Below are positions 35,680-46,369 of a DNA stretch of 64,000 nucleotides, piece by piece; positions within the stretch are counted from its first letter, which is position 1, and each line of letters opens with the position of its first letter. Origin of the DNA: Aphidius gifuensis. Lineage: Eukaryota; Arthropoda; Insecta; Hymenoptera; Braconidae. Made by a program: the position numbers and the translations under genes. The stretch is from assembly GCF_014905175.1 (NCBI RefSeq), contig NC_057791.1, positions 9,620,492 through 9,684,491 of the forward strand. The letters run 5' to 3'. The notes beneath the pieces are model-generated. The model made no database searches. It saw nothing but the letters and a program-made list of their open reading frames with translations, and was not told where the DNA came from.

Positions 35680-35935
35680 CAATCTCAGGAACGCGGCTCC
35701 TCCCTCCTCCTTCGAGTGTGTGTTGTGCATGGGCCTATAGTACAGGGCCCGAGTAGAGTAAAAAATAAAATAGTAATTGTGCGAGTGAGAGGTGAGGGTG
35801 CGAGTGAGAGGTATGTGTGTGTGCGTGTGTGGGGTGGGTGTATAGGTTGCATGGGATTGTATGGTATAAGTTGTATGAGTAAGGGCGCGTGAAGAATAAA
35901 AATGCATGGGTGACGTCACAGGGCAACGGTAAGAA
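35680..35935 (+). repeat. GT/GA-rich low-complexity tract
   Basis: Roughly 220 bp dominated by GTGTGTGCGTGTGTGGGG and GAGTGAGAGGT words on the plus strand. The open frames on both strands here are by-products of low complexity. Confidence 0.7.
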
Positions 35936-36040
35936 TATATAATATTATTCTTAACCTATGGAAATGAATTTTAAGACTTTTTTTTAAAATATAAATTAAA
36001 TTTTTATTTTTTCAAATTTATATTTTTTACAATTTTTATT

Positions 36041-36628
36041 TCAAATATCAGTTTCATCCACACCGTGTATACTTCCCGGATAATCTATATCAGGCTCACG
36101 AGGTACACGTAAATGTTTTGGTACAGCCTCCTCATAATTTCTTTTTTTAACAAATTCATATCTATTCTTCATCCACTTTTTTATTTGACGCGCAGCTTGA
36201 AGGGCGCATCCTGTTTCTTTCTGTAGCCCATGGTGAATACAGGTTGTTGACGGTAGTAATTGTTTGATATATTCAAGCCAAAATCTCTCTTTATCAACAT
36301 CTCGAATTGCCGTACATGGTACTTCTTCGAGATATTCACAGGATTCATTACCAGAACTCAAAATAAGTCTGCTTTTTGATGCGATGGCCCTTAAAATTTT
36401 GATGACTTGTGCTTCCTCAGATTCACCATCGAACCAATTTAATTTCAGTCTACGAGTACGTGTCAAGTTTCCATAACGGCCATACGCTGAGATAGTTGTG
36501 AAGTCACAAGGGGGCGTTAATAGCCAATGACCAGCTATTTTTTCATTTATACCAAGCACAGCGATTTCTTCTGGTGAAAAAGTAAAATCTTTTTCTAGAA
36601 AACAGAGAACAGCAATAGCAATATCCAT
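36041..36628 (-). CDS. Unrecognised 195-residue protein, mobile-element associated
   Basis: An uninterrupted frame. I choose the ATG at 36628 (MDIAIAVLCFLEKDFTFSPE) because the 34 residues upstream look like translated spacer. Recognisable stretches are IAGHWLLTPPCDFTT, LKLNWFDGESEEAQVIKILR and SCEYLEEV, and a Cys/His cluster near the end (CIHHGLQKETGCALQAARQI). This resembles uncharacterised ORFs that recur in insect repeats, with an acidic W.DG(E/D) motif reminiscent of RNase H-fold exonucleases. No function is claimed. It is the last gene of the minus-strand Polinton cluster and one of its few unbroken frames. Confidence 0.5.
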   Translation of the reverse strand: MDIAIAVLCFLEKDFTFSPEEIAVLGINEKIAGHWLLTPPCDFTTISAYGRYGNLTRTRRLKLNWFDGESEEAQVIKILRAIASKSRLILSSGNESCEYLEEVPCTAIRDVDKERFWLEYIKQLLPSTTCIHHGLQKETGCALQAARQIKKWMKNRYEFVKKRNYEEAVPKHLRVPREPDIDYPGSIHGVDETDI

Positions 36629-36699
36629 GGCGACCAAATAAAGACTGAAGTAGTTTTTCGAAAACACAGACAAATCCAAAATTCCTATTATCATTATTA

Positions 36700-36935
36700 T
36701 TATAGAGGTAGGGGAAAATATACAAGTCAAATTATTTTTAAATACAAGGAATTTATTATTATTTTTTTTTTATTTATTTATTTATATTTCAAATACAATC
36801 ATTTATTATTATTATTATTTTTTATTATTTATTTTTTTTTTCAATACAAGTCATTCATTATTATTATTATTTTTATTTATTTATTTTTTTTAAATACAAA
36901 TCATTCATTCATTCATTTCCTATTCAAAATTATTT
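36700..36935. repeat. ATT/TTTA low-complexity tract
   Basis: Several (TTA)n, (TTTA)n and poly-T runs in succession, including two similar halves each ending in a CAAAT(C)ATTCATT-like sequence. No gene. Confidence 0.7.
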
Positions 36936-36936
36936 T

Positions 36937-37960
36937 TCATTTAGCGTCGTTGTCCATATGGTCTACATAATGAGAAGGTGTTGGTCCACGATACTCCACA
37001 GGATTTAAACTGTTTGGTGCAGTAGCAGGATAAATAAAGTCGTATAATTGATCAAAATTCTTGACTAAAATATCATTATACAATAGAGGCAAACATGGGT
37101 CCATAAAACCCGGTTCAAGTTTTGTGTTGTCTTCAGTGGATTTCTGTATTTCCTCAAATAAATAGTCCCCAACAGCCATTTGTAAATATTGCTGAAGAGT
37201 TTCTTATTATCTTGGTGTTTGTCATCAATAAATTAATTTCACATGAATTTATATTTCTTGTATCTTGTAAAGGAAAAGAGTGAGTACAAAAAGATGTTGG
37301 TACGTCTGGAGAAAACTGACATGCCTGGATATTAACGTCTGTACTGTATTCACTTTTATCTTGGACTATAAGAATCAAAGAACTTTTAGGTTTAATGTAC
37401 TGTTTGTAATAAATGGGTTGTATTATTTAAAACAAAAATTGTTTTTTTATTATCACGTTTTAATTTATTGATTTCTCCGTTAATCATCTTGGCATCGTCT
37501 TTATTCAGAATCCCAAATAATGTGCTTGATATTGCACCCACGATAGGGGTTCATTACGTTTTGTTTTTATAACGTCTTTATGAATTGATTTGTTTTGTAT
37601 ACATTGCGATTTTTTTTCGTTGTTGTTCCAAAAAAGGAAGTCGCCGTGATACAAAGTTACAATTATTTTACAATTTTATCTGCTTCATACTTTTGACATA
37701 TTTTATGTAGACCAGCCAATCCTGGGTCTTCTTTAGTATAATTACCATCCCCACCTAAATCAGCATCAAAGTAACGCAAAGGTAAAATATTCGGTAAACA
37801 ATTGAGAAGATCGTCAACATCCATATACGTTGTAAGTTGCAGACTATTACTCGTTAGACACACGTTTTCGATATAATTATAATACAAACCCGGTGTTTGT
37901 ACTTTCGATTCAATTATCTTCACAACTACAGAAAAAATCAAAAATGCTGTATACGCCATG
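36937..37960 (-). pseudogene. Envelope gene relic, baculovirus F / errantivirus Env-like
   Basis: Minus-strand pieces. The N-terminus (37959-37663) has a hydrophobic signal-like start, then the motif VQTPGLYYNY and a TYMDVDDLL segment, the usual opening of insect F-type envelope proteins. A second block at about 37540-37400 carries the short hydrophobic VGAISSTLFGILN followed by a heptad-like helix, the expected fusion-peptide region. A third block at 37378-37154 has spaced cysteines. The tail (37179-36937) is unassigned. Frames change several times. The family fuses viral and cell membranes; this copy is degraded. Its place within a Polinton cluster is unusual. A nested errantivirus fragment is the alternative. 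Confidence 0.6.
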
Positions 37961-38084
37961 GTATGGCCTGAATCACGACTTGTGATTGACTAAGTCAATT
38001 AATTTACAACATAGGTATATGAATAGGTAAAGTAATTTACAAGACAGGTTATATTTGTTTAAAAAATTATTTTTATTTTTATAT

Positions 38085-38971
38085 TTATGAAATAATTGGC
38101 CGTAACACTTTTTTAATATCTGCTCTACATATAACACATTTTTTTAAATCAGTTGAACAATTTTTAGAAGAAACAAAATGTCTACATGGTAAAAATAATA
38201 TACCTAAATTATTTTGAAAACAAATTTTACATTTGAATCCAATATCTTCATTTATACTGTGGTAATCCATAGGTATATCGGGAGCCAATCTTTTATACCA
38301 TTACCTCAGTGATAACACTGCACGTAGTCACCAGTACCAGTGTAGAACAATTCTGCCTTAGCTAGCTTTTCTTTTGTCTGGCTCATGTGTCTAGGCCAAT
38401 ATCCATATAATTTCAGGCGTCAGTCATCAGTCAAGTATTGTCGAACCTTGGCAGTTTTAAGATCAATTTCAGGATGTGGATCAGGGTACGGTGGTGGTAC
38501 ATAATCAAAAAGACTTAAAAATTCTCGATGATCAAGTCTTGATACATCAGCTGAATAATATGAATAACGGAATGACGGTGAAATTACAGGAGAAATATTT
38601 TTCCGATAAGGGTAGTAAGTAGGTACAGCCACGGCGTCAGGGTGGATACCCACAGGGACATTTGCACATGGTATTCGCCGTACAAATTTACAACTTGGTT
38701 TGTTTCGATGATGTTCAAGCCAAGGAGTATCACCCAAAGTCCAATCGTTAATTTTAACCCCACATTCGAAACAACATACAAAGTTACTAACTCCTGTATA
38801 ATAGAATCCGGCAGAAGCCAATTCTAAAATATCGAAAAGATGAGTTTATGGCCATGTTTCAAAACTTTCACGTCGATTGGATTATACACGATACAACAAT
38901 CTTTCACCACATTCAAACCAAGTACGTTTTTCGATGTGTTCTGCCATCACCATGCTTGTTGATGAAGCCAT
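38085..38971 (-). pseudogene. IAP-like gene relic: BIR, partial BIR, RING
   Basis: The frame from 38971 gives a first BIR (NRRESFETWP, LASAGFYYTG, CCFECGVKINDW, HHRNKPSCKF, keeping the C-x2-C...H...C zinc ligands), a linker, and at 38395-38300 a second BIR start (LAKAELFYTGTGDYVQCYH) truncated after its GIKDW. Then, in another frame, comes a C-terminal C3HC4 RING (38288-38085: CKICF, PCRHFVSSKNC, CVICR). BIR-BIR-RING is the layout of insect and baculovirus inhibitors of apoptosis, which block caspases and act as E3 ligases. Four in-frame stops, one replacing a zinc-binding Cys of BIR2, plus a deletion/frameshift make it non-functional. It lies between the envelope relic and capsid genes on the same strand. 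Confidence 0.85.
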
Positions 38972-39184
38972 TTTTTAAACTAAACATCTTTTTTAAAATT
39001 CTCTTTATATATATTTTTTAAAAATTAAGGAGAGGGAATAATTCGAACAAAAAACAATTTTATTTATTTCATTTTATTTATTTCTTTATTCAACGAAATT
39101 TACAATAAGAATGTTTTAATTAATTTAATTTAATTAATTAAGTTCCCATGACCAGTACTATGTGCTGAAAGATCTGGTGTTAAG

Positions 39185-39607
39185 TCAAAAGCAAATAACG
39201 TATAACTTTTTGCTATAACTATTTCTATCTATTTGCATGATGCAATAAATACGAGTACCAGAAAAAAGTGTATGATATGCCTCAGTATCAAATATTTTAT
39301 CTGCAAATGTAGGCTGCAACGGTTTTTCGGGTATTTTTTTACCATCAACGTAGAGACATAGAAAATTTATATTGAAATGTTGAAAGTAGAATGGATTATG
39401 ACCCCTGATACCATTGAAGCCACGGTTATTAACAAATCCAATAACAACTCGCTTAGGTAAAGTACCAATAATAATATTGTCGAGACAATTTCCAAGGATT
39501 CCTGCGGTGAGTAAAAAACTCTTGGCCTCCACTCTAGTGAGTGGATATTTAGCTGTCGTTTTCGCTAAGGATTTGGCATGAGCAATCATAATATGAGGAT
39601 TTAGCAT
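39185..39607 (-). pseudogene. Polinton major capsid protein, C-terminal part
   Basis: 140 residues matching the C-terminal jelly-roll of the Polinton capsid type found in F54H12.2-like proteins. The match includes IAHAKSLAKTTAKYPLTRVE, TLPKRVVIGFVNNRGFNG, NPFYFQHFNINFLCLYVDG, then PLQPTF and AYHTLFSGT. The family's N-terminal half, with the first jelly-roll, is missing upstream, so the ORF is 5'-truncated. The start codon overlaps the end of the preceding gene. Confidence 0.75.
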
Positions 39608-40314
39608 TAATTTAATTTAGCATCATTAGAATCTTTTATAATACATAACATTGTTTGAAAGGTTTGTTGAATTACTGGTAAATAACAAGGCGGGAAATTC
39701 ACATTATAATTCCTGCCATACTTATATCCATTACTATCAAAAGGTACAATTCTTGAAACTTGTTTATTTTTATCACTTATAATATATGGTGAACAAATAT
39801 CAAAATAAACATACAATAAGTTTGGCAATGCTCTCAACAAACTGGCTGGTTTTTCACTAAGACGTATAACAATTTTTTTGGAAAATAATAATCCACACTC
39901 TATGTAATTAAAACCTAAAGTATCTGACAATTTTTTTGTTAGTGTTATTGAATGTGAAGCACAGGTTTCACCACAAATTTTTTTTATACTGGTAAAACAT
40001 GTTTGAGAATTAAATTTGAATTCGAAATGTTGATTCAGTATTTTATCTCCATTCAATTCATTAATTATTGCTTCAGTATTTTGATATACACCATGAGCCA
40101 AAAATATCGGAAAACCCCCAGACTGTGTTACATCAACACCTATACAACCTTCTTGAGGATAGATATGTAAAAAACCGATAGGTATATTTATATAACAGAG
40201 GCCGACAACCCACTCGCCCTCCGAATTGATTTTACCTGGTAGTTGTATACTAAATTCTGATGCATTATTATGAGGATAAAATTCAGTACAGTGTGAGGTA
40301 AAAATTTCTGTCAT
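39607..40314 (-). CDS. Polinton minor-capsid-type protein
   Basis: An open 235-residue frame. It opens TEIFTSHCTEFYPHNNASEF and FSIQLPGKINSEGEWVVGL, the pattern of the Polinton minor capsid (penton-like) protein: F...L.S.....YP.N....F...LP..I.L.G.WEVGL.E...P. It is followed by a ITLTKKLSDTLGF block. It sits between the integrase and the capsid fragment, the usual neighbourhood. No internal stop, unlike most of its neighbours. Function by family: virion vertex or structural protein. Confidence 0.7.
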   Translation of the reverse strand: MTEIFTSHCTEFYPHNNASEFSIQLPGKINSEGEWVVGLCYINIPIGFLHIYPQEGCIGVDVTQSGGFPIFLAHGVYQNTEAIINELNGDKILNQHFEFKFNSQTCFTSIKKICGETCASHSITLTKKLSDTLGFNYIECGLLFSKKIVIRLSEKPASLLRALPNLLYVYFDICSPYIISDKNKQVSRIVPFDSNGYKYGRNYNVNFPPCYLPVIQQTFQTMLCIIKDSNDAKLN

Positions 40315-40317
40315 TAT

Positions 40318-40905
40318 TCATTGTAAATTACTTGCAGGAATCCAGCTATCAAATTTCGATGGCCAATCCATCCAGTGTACAAATCATTCTTTTCGCTTGC
40401 CTTTACTACGTATTTTTAGAATTTTTTCGATTTTAAATACACTTTCTTCAATGTTTTTGTTGACAGGTGGCAATTAAACCTCATAAAACATATCATAAAT
40501 AACTTCACCAGCTCAATTGGCTAACTCATAAATCGGTTTGCCTTGACGTGATGTAGCTTTCGTTATTTTAAATATTTCCTGAGACCATGAATAGGTATAT
40601 CCTATGATCGATGTCTGAATGGACTTATTGTACCTATCGACAATTTGTTGTAATATATCTATATATTTATGTCTTCTTTTATGTGTAAAATAACGACAAA
40701 TACGTTGTTTTATTGTACGTATTACGTTCTACAATTGATGCTTTTATGTCAGGATTTCTTGCCACTCGAAAATAAATATTAGCATCGCCTATGTATATGC
40801 GTCTTGTGAATTCAAATACTCTTTTATTTTATCACTTAAATCTGGATATTTAGGCACCAGTATAAGCAACAAGATTTAATAAATCATAATAAATATTTGC
40901 AATGG
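40318..40905 (-). pseudogene. Polinton retroviral-type integrase, C-terminal part with chromodomain
   Basis: The minus strand reads IYFRVARNPDIKASIVER, whose Glu is the last residue of the DDE triad in this family, then RYFTHKRRHKYIDILQQIVD, RYNKSIQTSIIGYTYSW, and a chromodomain-like tail, EESVFKIEKILKIRSKGKR, ending SWIPASNLQ. Upstream, YYDLLNLVAYTGA could be the integrase start, implying an internal deletion of the zinc finger and first two catalytic Asp. Frameshifts are present. The gene abuts the Gypsy LTR at 40910, which cuts off anything further upstream. Confidence 0.75.
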
Positions 40906-40909
40906 GTGT

Positions 40910-41900
40910 TGTAACCGATTTTCTGACCTGCGCGGCGAGAACTATCGGCCAAGGTTAACAACGAGGATTTCTCACCATCCTCCTTTAAATCACTTTAAAT
41001 CTATAGCAAAACACTGACGTCACAAGCATCATAAGTGTAGGAGCAAATATTCTACATGTGAAATGAGTATTTTGTTGTAGGGAACCATACAGCGATCCAT
41101 CCGTGACCAGGTCTTACACACACGTTGCCATTGCAATAATAATATATCTCAATATTATTATTATTATTATTATCATTTACAGCGATCCATTCGTGAACTC
41201 ACACATACACATTTTTGTGTGATGATAGTCTAACCATTACATACACATCATGTAGCGAGAATATAGTAATTATTATTATAATAATAAGAGAACCATCTAA
41301 CGTGATCATTAGTATTAGTCCGTCATTGGAAATTCAAGCAGAGTTTCACCAGGACTTAACGTCTGATACCTTGAGAACCTTTACGAGAGATCTAAACGAT
41401 GTCGAAGGAACCAGTAGCGAACCAAGAGAGCCAGTCAAGAGAAGGTAGTGATCAGTACGAGAGCCAGACAAGTTGTGTCGTCTAACGACGACGTTCTGTG
41501 CTAAACTACTGTGAGTCCTCCGAATCCCCACTTGCGCGCTCTCCCACCTATCGTCCCGGACATGCGCAGCACGCTTTCCTAGCCCGCAACACGAATAGGT
41601 ATCCGATCCAGCCCGTAGCCTTCGGAGAGTTCGTCTTTTCGACGGATGGAGGGGAAAACTAGCACCGGTCGAGGTTTAACGTATCAAGCTTACTACGGGA
41701 CCTCGAATATATACGGAACATGTGCCACACTGACACCACTCATTAGTAGACTTGACCCTCCACAGTGCCTATGCAGTGACCCTTAGAATTATTAACAATT
41801 AACTCCTATTAACTATTAACAATTCAGTTGACAGCAAATAAGTAATTAGAGCTCTTTCTATTAATTATTTATTTCGAGAACCAGCGAAATAATAAATTTC
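40910..41900 (-). repeat. 3' LTR of the Gypsy element (991 bp, deleted)
   Basis: Begins (plus strand) TGTAACCGATTTTCTGACC and ends AATAATAAATTTC. Compared with the other LTR it lacks about 195 bp between AAATCACT and TATAGCAAAACACTG; otherwise differences are scattered single bases. The inner edge follows a purine-rich tract on the minus strand (GGGAAGGAGTGAAA). Confidence 0.88.
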
Positions 41901-42299
41901 GTTTCACTCCTTCCCGTGAGGGAAGTTTCGACCCGAAACTGACAGAACCAACTACCCTTCTACTGACCTATGGACATGACTAGCTTATTCAACTCATTCG
42001 ACATCACATGTCATTCCTTTTTGTACAGTTTTAAGTCTGTAATCGAGAGCTTGGCTTATCCTTTCCAGAGAGATCCGTCAACCGATACACTGTCGGCGAT
42101 AATTTTTCTACAATTATCCAGGGACCCATAAACGGTTTGTTTAGCGATGCTGTTCGGTACGCTTGTGCTTTAGACAATTTTCGATTTCTAACGAGCACGA
42201 GTTGTCCAACTTCGTATTCTAGATCCCTACGGTGCTTGTTATATTGCTAAGCCTGACGTTCGCTGGCTTCGTTCGAAGCGCATTTGAAAGCTAGTCTTA

Positions 42300-43215
42300 A
42301 AGCATTATGGCGTCTCATATATTCAAGCTATTCTCGAGAACCCACCTCAATATTTTCGTGATCTATTTCTAATTCCCTTCTTAGTGATCCTTTCTGTTCT
42401 AACTCTCGGCCTAAATTAGCAAATGCCAGAGTTGCTTGTAGTGAGCCATGATAGAATGTATTATAAGCGAATTGTATGTCGCTAAGATATACATCCCATT
42501 CTCCATGGTCGTCTTCCAGAAGCGCACGTATCATCATTTTTACACTGCGATTAACACGCTCAGTGGGGTTTGCTTGTGGATGATATGGTGGCGTCGTGAT
42601 CAATTTTATATGGTTCTGGCTTGCCAGAGCTCGTATATCCTTGTTCTGGAATTCGGTACCATTGTCCGGGAGCATTTCTTTCGGGATCTCCCAATGAGTA
42701 CGTTATTTTTCAAGATCTTACAAATATTCGCACCGTTAGCCTTTCTTAATGGAGCAATCTCAATTCATTTCGTAAGCGTATCTTGGTTAACGAGAACATA
42801 ACCGTAACCTTCTTTACTGCGTATATACGGGCCCATGACGTCGGCCGTTATACGAGTCCATGGTCCATTGATAACTCGTGGTTTCATCGGACCAGCGGGA
42901 ACTCTTTGCTCTACCTTACAACGTTGACATATTCACAGCGACTAATGTATTTGACCACGTCAAAATACATGGCTGGCCAGAAGTATCTTATGATCAAACG
43001 TCGATAGGTCCTGTTGATGCCTTGGTGTCCAGCTCGTGGATCATCATGACATTCAGCAAGAGCTCGGGATCGTAGCTCACGTGTGGCCCTGGGCGATGAA
43101 AATACATCTGTTTATTACTGAGCCTCCAATTCGGGAACTTATCGGGATCACGTTGAATAGCTCTTTGACGCCGTAGATACCATTTGGCTTTTATATTCTG
43201 TAAAGACAAGATGGC
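42300..43215 (-). pseudogene. Gypsy integrase
   Basis: Frames from 43209 to 42328. An N-terminal zinc-finger area is degraded (42990-42880). The core includes ADVMGPYIRSKEGYGYVLVN (first Asp of the DDE triad, about 42840), MLPDNGTEFQNKDIRAL (second Asp) and PPYHPQANPTERVNRSVK (Glu). It ends with a coding tail reaching 42328. At least three frameshifts. Integrase would insert the cDNA into the host genome. Confidence 0.82.
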
Positions 43216-43223
43216 GTCGATGG

Positions 43224-44351
43224 CTATCCCATCTTCGGGAGCTCTCGATAGCGCATCGGGAACATGGTGTAAAGCACTCTTCTGTGAACGATTGTGAAAT
43301 CATATTCCATCAATCCGAGAGCCCATCTTGCTAATCTGCCGCCTGGATCTTTCAAATTATGGAGCCAGGGTAGACTACTATGATCTGTGATCAAAGTAAA
43401 ACGGTATCCTTCGAGATATCCACGGAACTTTTTAATCGACCATACAACAAATAAACATTCTTGTTCAGTGACTATGTATTTCTTTTCGGCATCAGTTGAG
43501 GCTCTACTCGCGTAGGCAATAACTCTTTCTTTGTCATCCTGAACCTGTGTCAGGAGAGCACCGAGACCCACACTACTTGCATCAGTTTGCAATGTAAACG
43601 GAGCCAAAAAATCACGGCAGGCTAAAGTAGGCGTTCTTTCAAGGTATCGAACGCTTGTTGTTGTTCGGTGGTATCCCATTTCCGACTGCTCTTTTTGGTT
43701 AGCTGCGTGATCGGTGCAGCTACAGAGGCAAAGTCGGGAATAAAGCGTCGATACCACGAAGCCATACCAAGAAACCTACGGACCTGCTTCGGCGATTGAG
43801 GTGCTAGAAAATTCCTCACCGCCGAAGTTTTCTCGGAATCCACCTGTAATCCTTCACTATCGATTACAAACCCAAGGTATTTTACCTGTGCGCGACAGAA
43901 TTTACTCTTATCTCTGTTTATGGTGAGATTAGCGCCTCTGAGTTTGTCGAGAACCTTTCGTAACCAGTCTAAGTGATCCTCAAATGTCTTTGTCACGATT
44001 ATTATATCGTCTAGATAGACGAAGACGTGTGGATAAAATTCGGGACCCAATAATTTGTTGAGAGCTCGCTGCATCGACGCAGGAGCGTTTGATTATCCAA
44101 ACGGCATCCTGGTGAATTGAAACAGACCTCTACCGGGAACTGTAAATGCCGAGATCTCTCGAGAATCTTTCGAACTCTACCTGCCAATATGCCTTACTCA
44201 AATCAAGAGTTGAGATATAATTTGTCTGACGTAGTTCGTCTAATAAGGCGGCCATATTCGGTAGCGGATATGCGTCTTTTTTAGTGACTGCATTGACTTG
44301 TCGATAATCGACACAGAACCTAAGTGAACCATCTTTCTTTTCAACCATCAC
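43224..44351 (-). pseudogene. Gypsy reverse transcriptase and RNase H
   Basis: The RT begins at 44351 (KKDGSLRFCVDYRQVNAVT, YPLPNMAALLDELR, STLDLSKAYWQVE), shifts frame, and continues at 44074 with the active site HVFVYLDDIIIVTKTFEDHL, KYLGFVIDSEGLQVD and FLGMASWYRRFIPDFA. RNase H follows (LQTDASSVGLGALL, EKKYIVTEQECLFVVW, FTLITDHSSLPWL). Frameshifts at about 44100 and 43690. The YLDD motif is intact, but the protein is broken. Confidence 0.9.
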
Positions 44352-44363
44352 GACTGGACTTGA

Positions 44364-45167
44364 CTAATCGCTTTCTGATGGTTTGATAACCCCATTCGTG
44401 AGCATGATGTCTGTCTCTGACCATATAGCAAGTTTCTTATGGTGAGACATCGTCCGGACCCTTTGCTTGATCGGTTCGTGATCGCCCACGTTTATTATAT
44501 GAGCCGGGAGCTTAGAGAGCGGTAGACCTTCTGGAGTTGGAGCGATGTGTGCATCCAACAGGTCTTTCAGACGACGCTGTTTGTCTTCTGTCGGGATCTG
44601 TAATCCATTGCATGCAATAATGCTATGTATGGATTCCACAGGATCAAACGAGAACGACTTATTTGGCTGATCGCGGTAGAACCACGTCTGTCCAAAGAAA
44701 TCCACGACTATTCCAGCAATACGCAAGAAGTCGATACCTATAATGAATGACTCTGACAGAGAGGGCATCCATAAGGTTTCTATCGAGATCGTACGGCCAC
44801 CAAGTGAAATTGGAGTCAGCGACGTTTGTCGGATGATTTCCACTTGTCCGTTAGCTACGAGAACCTTTTTACCGGGATTTTTCGATGGTAGAATATTCGA
44901 AGACTGAAGCAATCGAATACCTTCTAACCCAACGAACAAGCGTGTCGCACCGGAATCCATCGAAGCGTTAAGAGAACGTCCACCGACAGAGATGTTCAAA
45001 AAGAAAGTTATCTTTTTACCGGGACCAAGTGATCGTTGCAATTTCTCCAACATAGGATTGGATTCAGGGGTAGCCCAATCATATGCGAGACCCTGTTGGT
45101 GAGCATTGTCCAATATCGTAGTCACAGGGTGAATTATACGACTGGACTTGCGTTTCCCGGGTTGCAT
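44364..45167 (-). pseudogene. Gypsy protease region
   Basis: A 267-codon open segment with the retroviral aspartic protease motif ASMDSGATRLFVG and the later flap/second strand FIIGIDFLRIAGIVVDF, ending in HHKKLAIWSETDIMLTNGVI just before the RT. It overlaps the end of gag in a different frame, consistent with a frameshift junction between gag and pol. Confidence 0.85.
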
Positions 45168-46365
45168 CGAGAACAGTCGATAGTCGTGACCCCCACTTTA
45201 CCACAACGGTAACAGAACAATGTTGGTGGTTCTTTACAATCGCGAAATTGGTGACCAGTCTGTTTGCAATTGAAACAGCGGTTCTCACGACCGAATTTGC
45301 CACGAGGCTTGGGGCGCCCCGAAGCATCCAACATTTCGGGATCTTCTTCCGAAAACTCTTCTTGATCTATTGGTGACTCGTCACTATCGAGAGCGTTGAC
45401 CACATTAGGTTTTGAATCTAGAGCTGTCCTAACAGGCTCTTTGTATGCCAAGCTTGGACATACTGATTCTTCTGGCCTACGTGGTGGTTGCCAACTTCGT
45501 GAACATTCCATGTTCTTTTCTTGTCGTCTTAACATGCCTTCTAATTCGGTTAGAGTGAGACACTCATCGAATCTTAATCCAATTCGGAATTTTGGCAGTA
45601 AGTTACGGTATACTACTTGTAACCGTCTCGACTGAGGCCATGGCGGGATCGTTTCAAAAAGAGAGCCTCCATCTTGGACAGAAATTCACTAATAAAGACC
45701 TTGCGTACGTGTGAATATTTCTGCCTTTAATGATGGCTGGAAATCGAGATCAAATAGCTTTGCGGGCTGTATCCCAGCAAGTAAAGTCTTTTCCTCGATA
45801 CCACAAGAGAGCCGTGTCTTTTAGACACCCACGTAAGATACCCAAGAGATCTTCTTCCCTGATATGGAAACTAGCGAGAGTGTCGTTTAGGCGTGCTAAG
45901 AATTCTTCGACTTCTTCTTTACGATGACCTGAGAACCCATCTTTCCAACGATTCAATAGTTCGAATACCTTTGCTGGTGGCATTGCACGAACTTCGTTAT
46001 CGTTGCGAGATCTTCTGCGAGCATCATCGCGATGGTTGGGCAAATCATCCAATCGTGGATCGAGATCCTCTGAGAGCTCATCGTCTTTAGGTGGCGGAGT
46101 TGGCTCGAGAACCCGAAGGCTTGCTCACTGATGAAGCACGACTGCCATTCTTCCTTGGCCTTCCTCGTGAACGAGGTTCAGGAAGTGCTAGGCAAGTCTC
46201 CATAGACTTGAGATTTTCAGCGAGATCATTTACGGTATGAACGAGAGCTTCCAACAAGGTGTTAGAGATATCACCACGAGAACCATAGGGACCTTCCTGT
46301 TCGTCGCCTTCTAGAGGTTTCGAATCAGAGGTTTCTTCAGGAAACCTTTCTTCAGACGTAGCCAC
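45134..46365 (-). pseudogene. Gypsy gag
   Basis: Starts at 46365 (MATSEERFPEETSDSKPLEG). A frameshift leads to 46052-45750, which carries FELLNRWKDGFSGHRKEEVE, EFLARLNDTLASFHIREEDL and ALLWYRGKDF, typical retrotransposon gag capsid. After more damage near 45700-45560 comes the nucleocapsid (45535-45134) with two zinc knuckles, CFNCKQTGHQFRDC and CYRCGKVGVTTIDC; the second knuckle lacks its His. The A/G-rich linker of about 80 bp to the leader is non-coding. Confidence 0.85.
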
Positions 46366-46369
46366 TTTT

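Noticed and set aside
35641..35926. Overlapping open frames of 63-107 codons on both strands
   Set aside because: They are translations of GT/CA-rich low-complexity DNA and match no domain.
36041..40905. Integrated polydnavirus, nudivirus or baculovirus segment
   Set aside because: The integrase with chromodomain tail and Polinton-type capsid proteins fit a Polinton/Maverick better; no polydnavirus or nudivirus core gene was seen.
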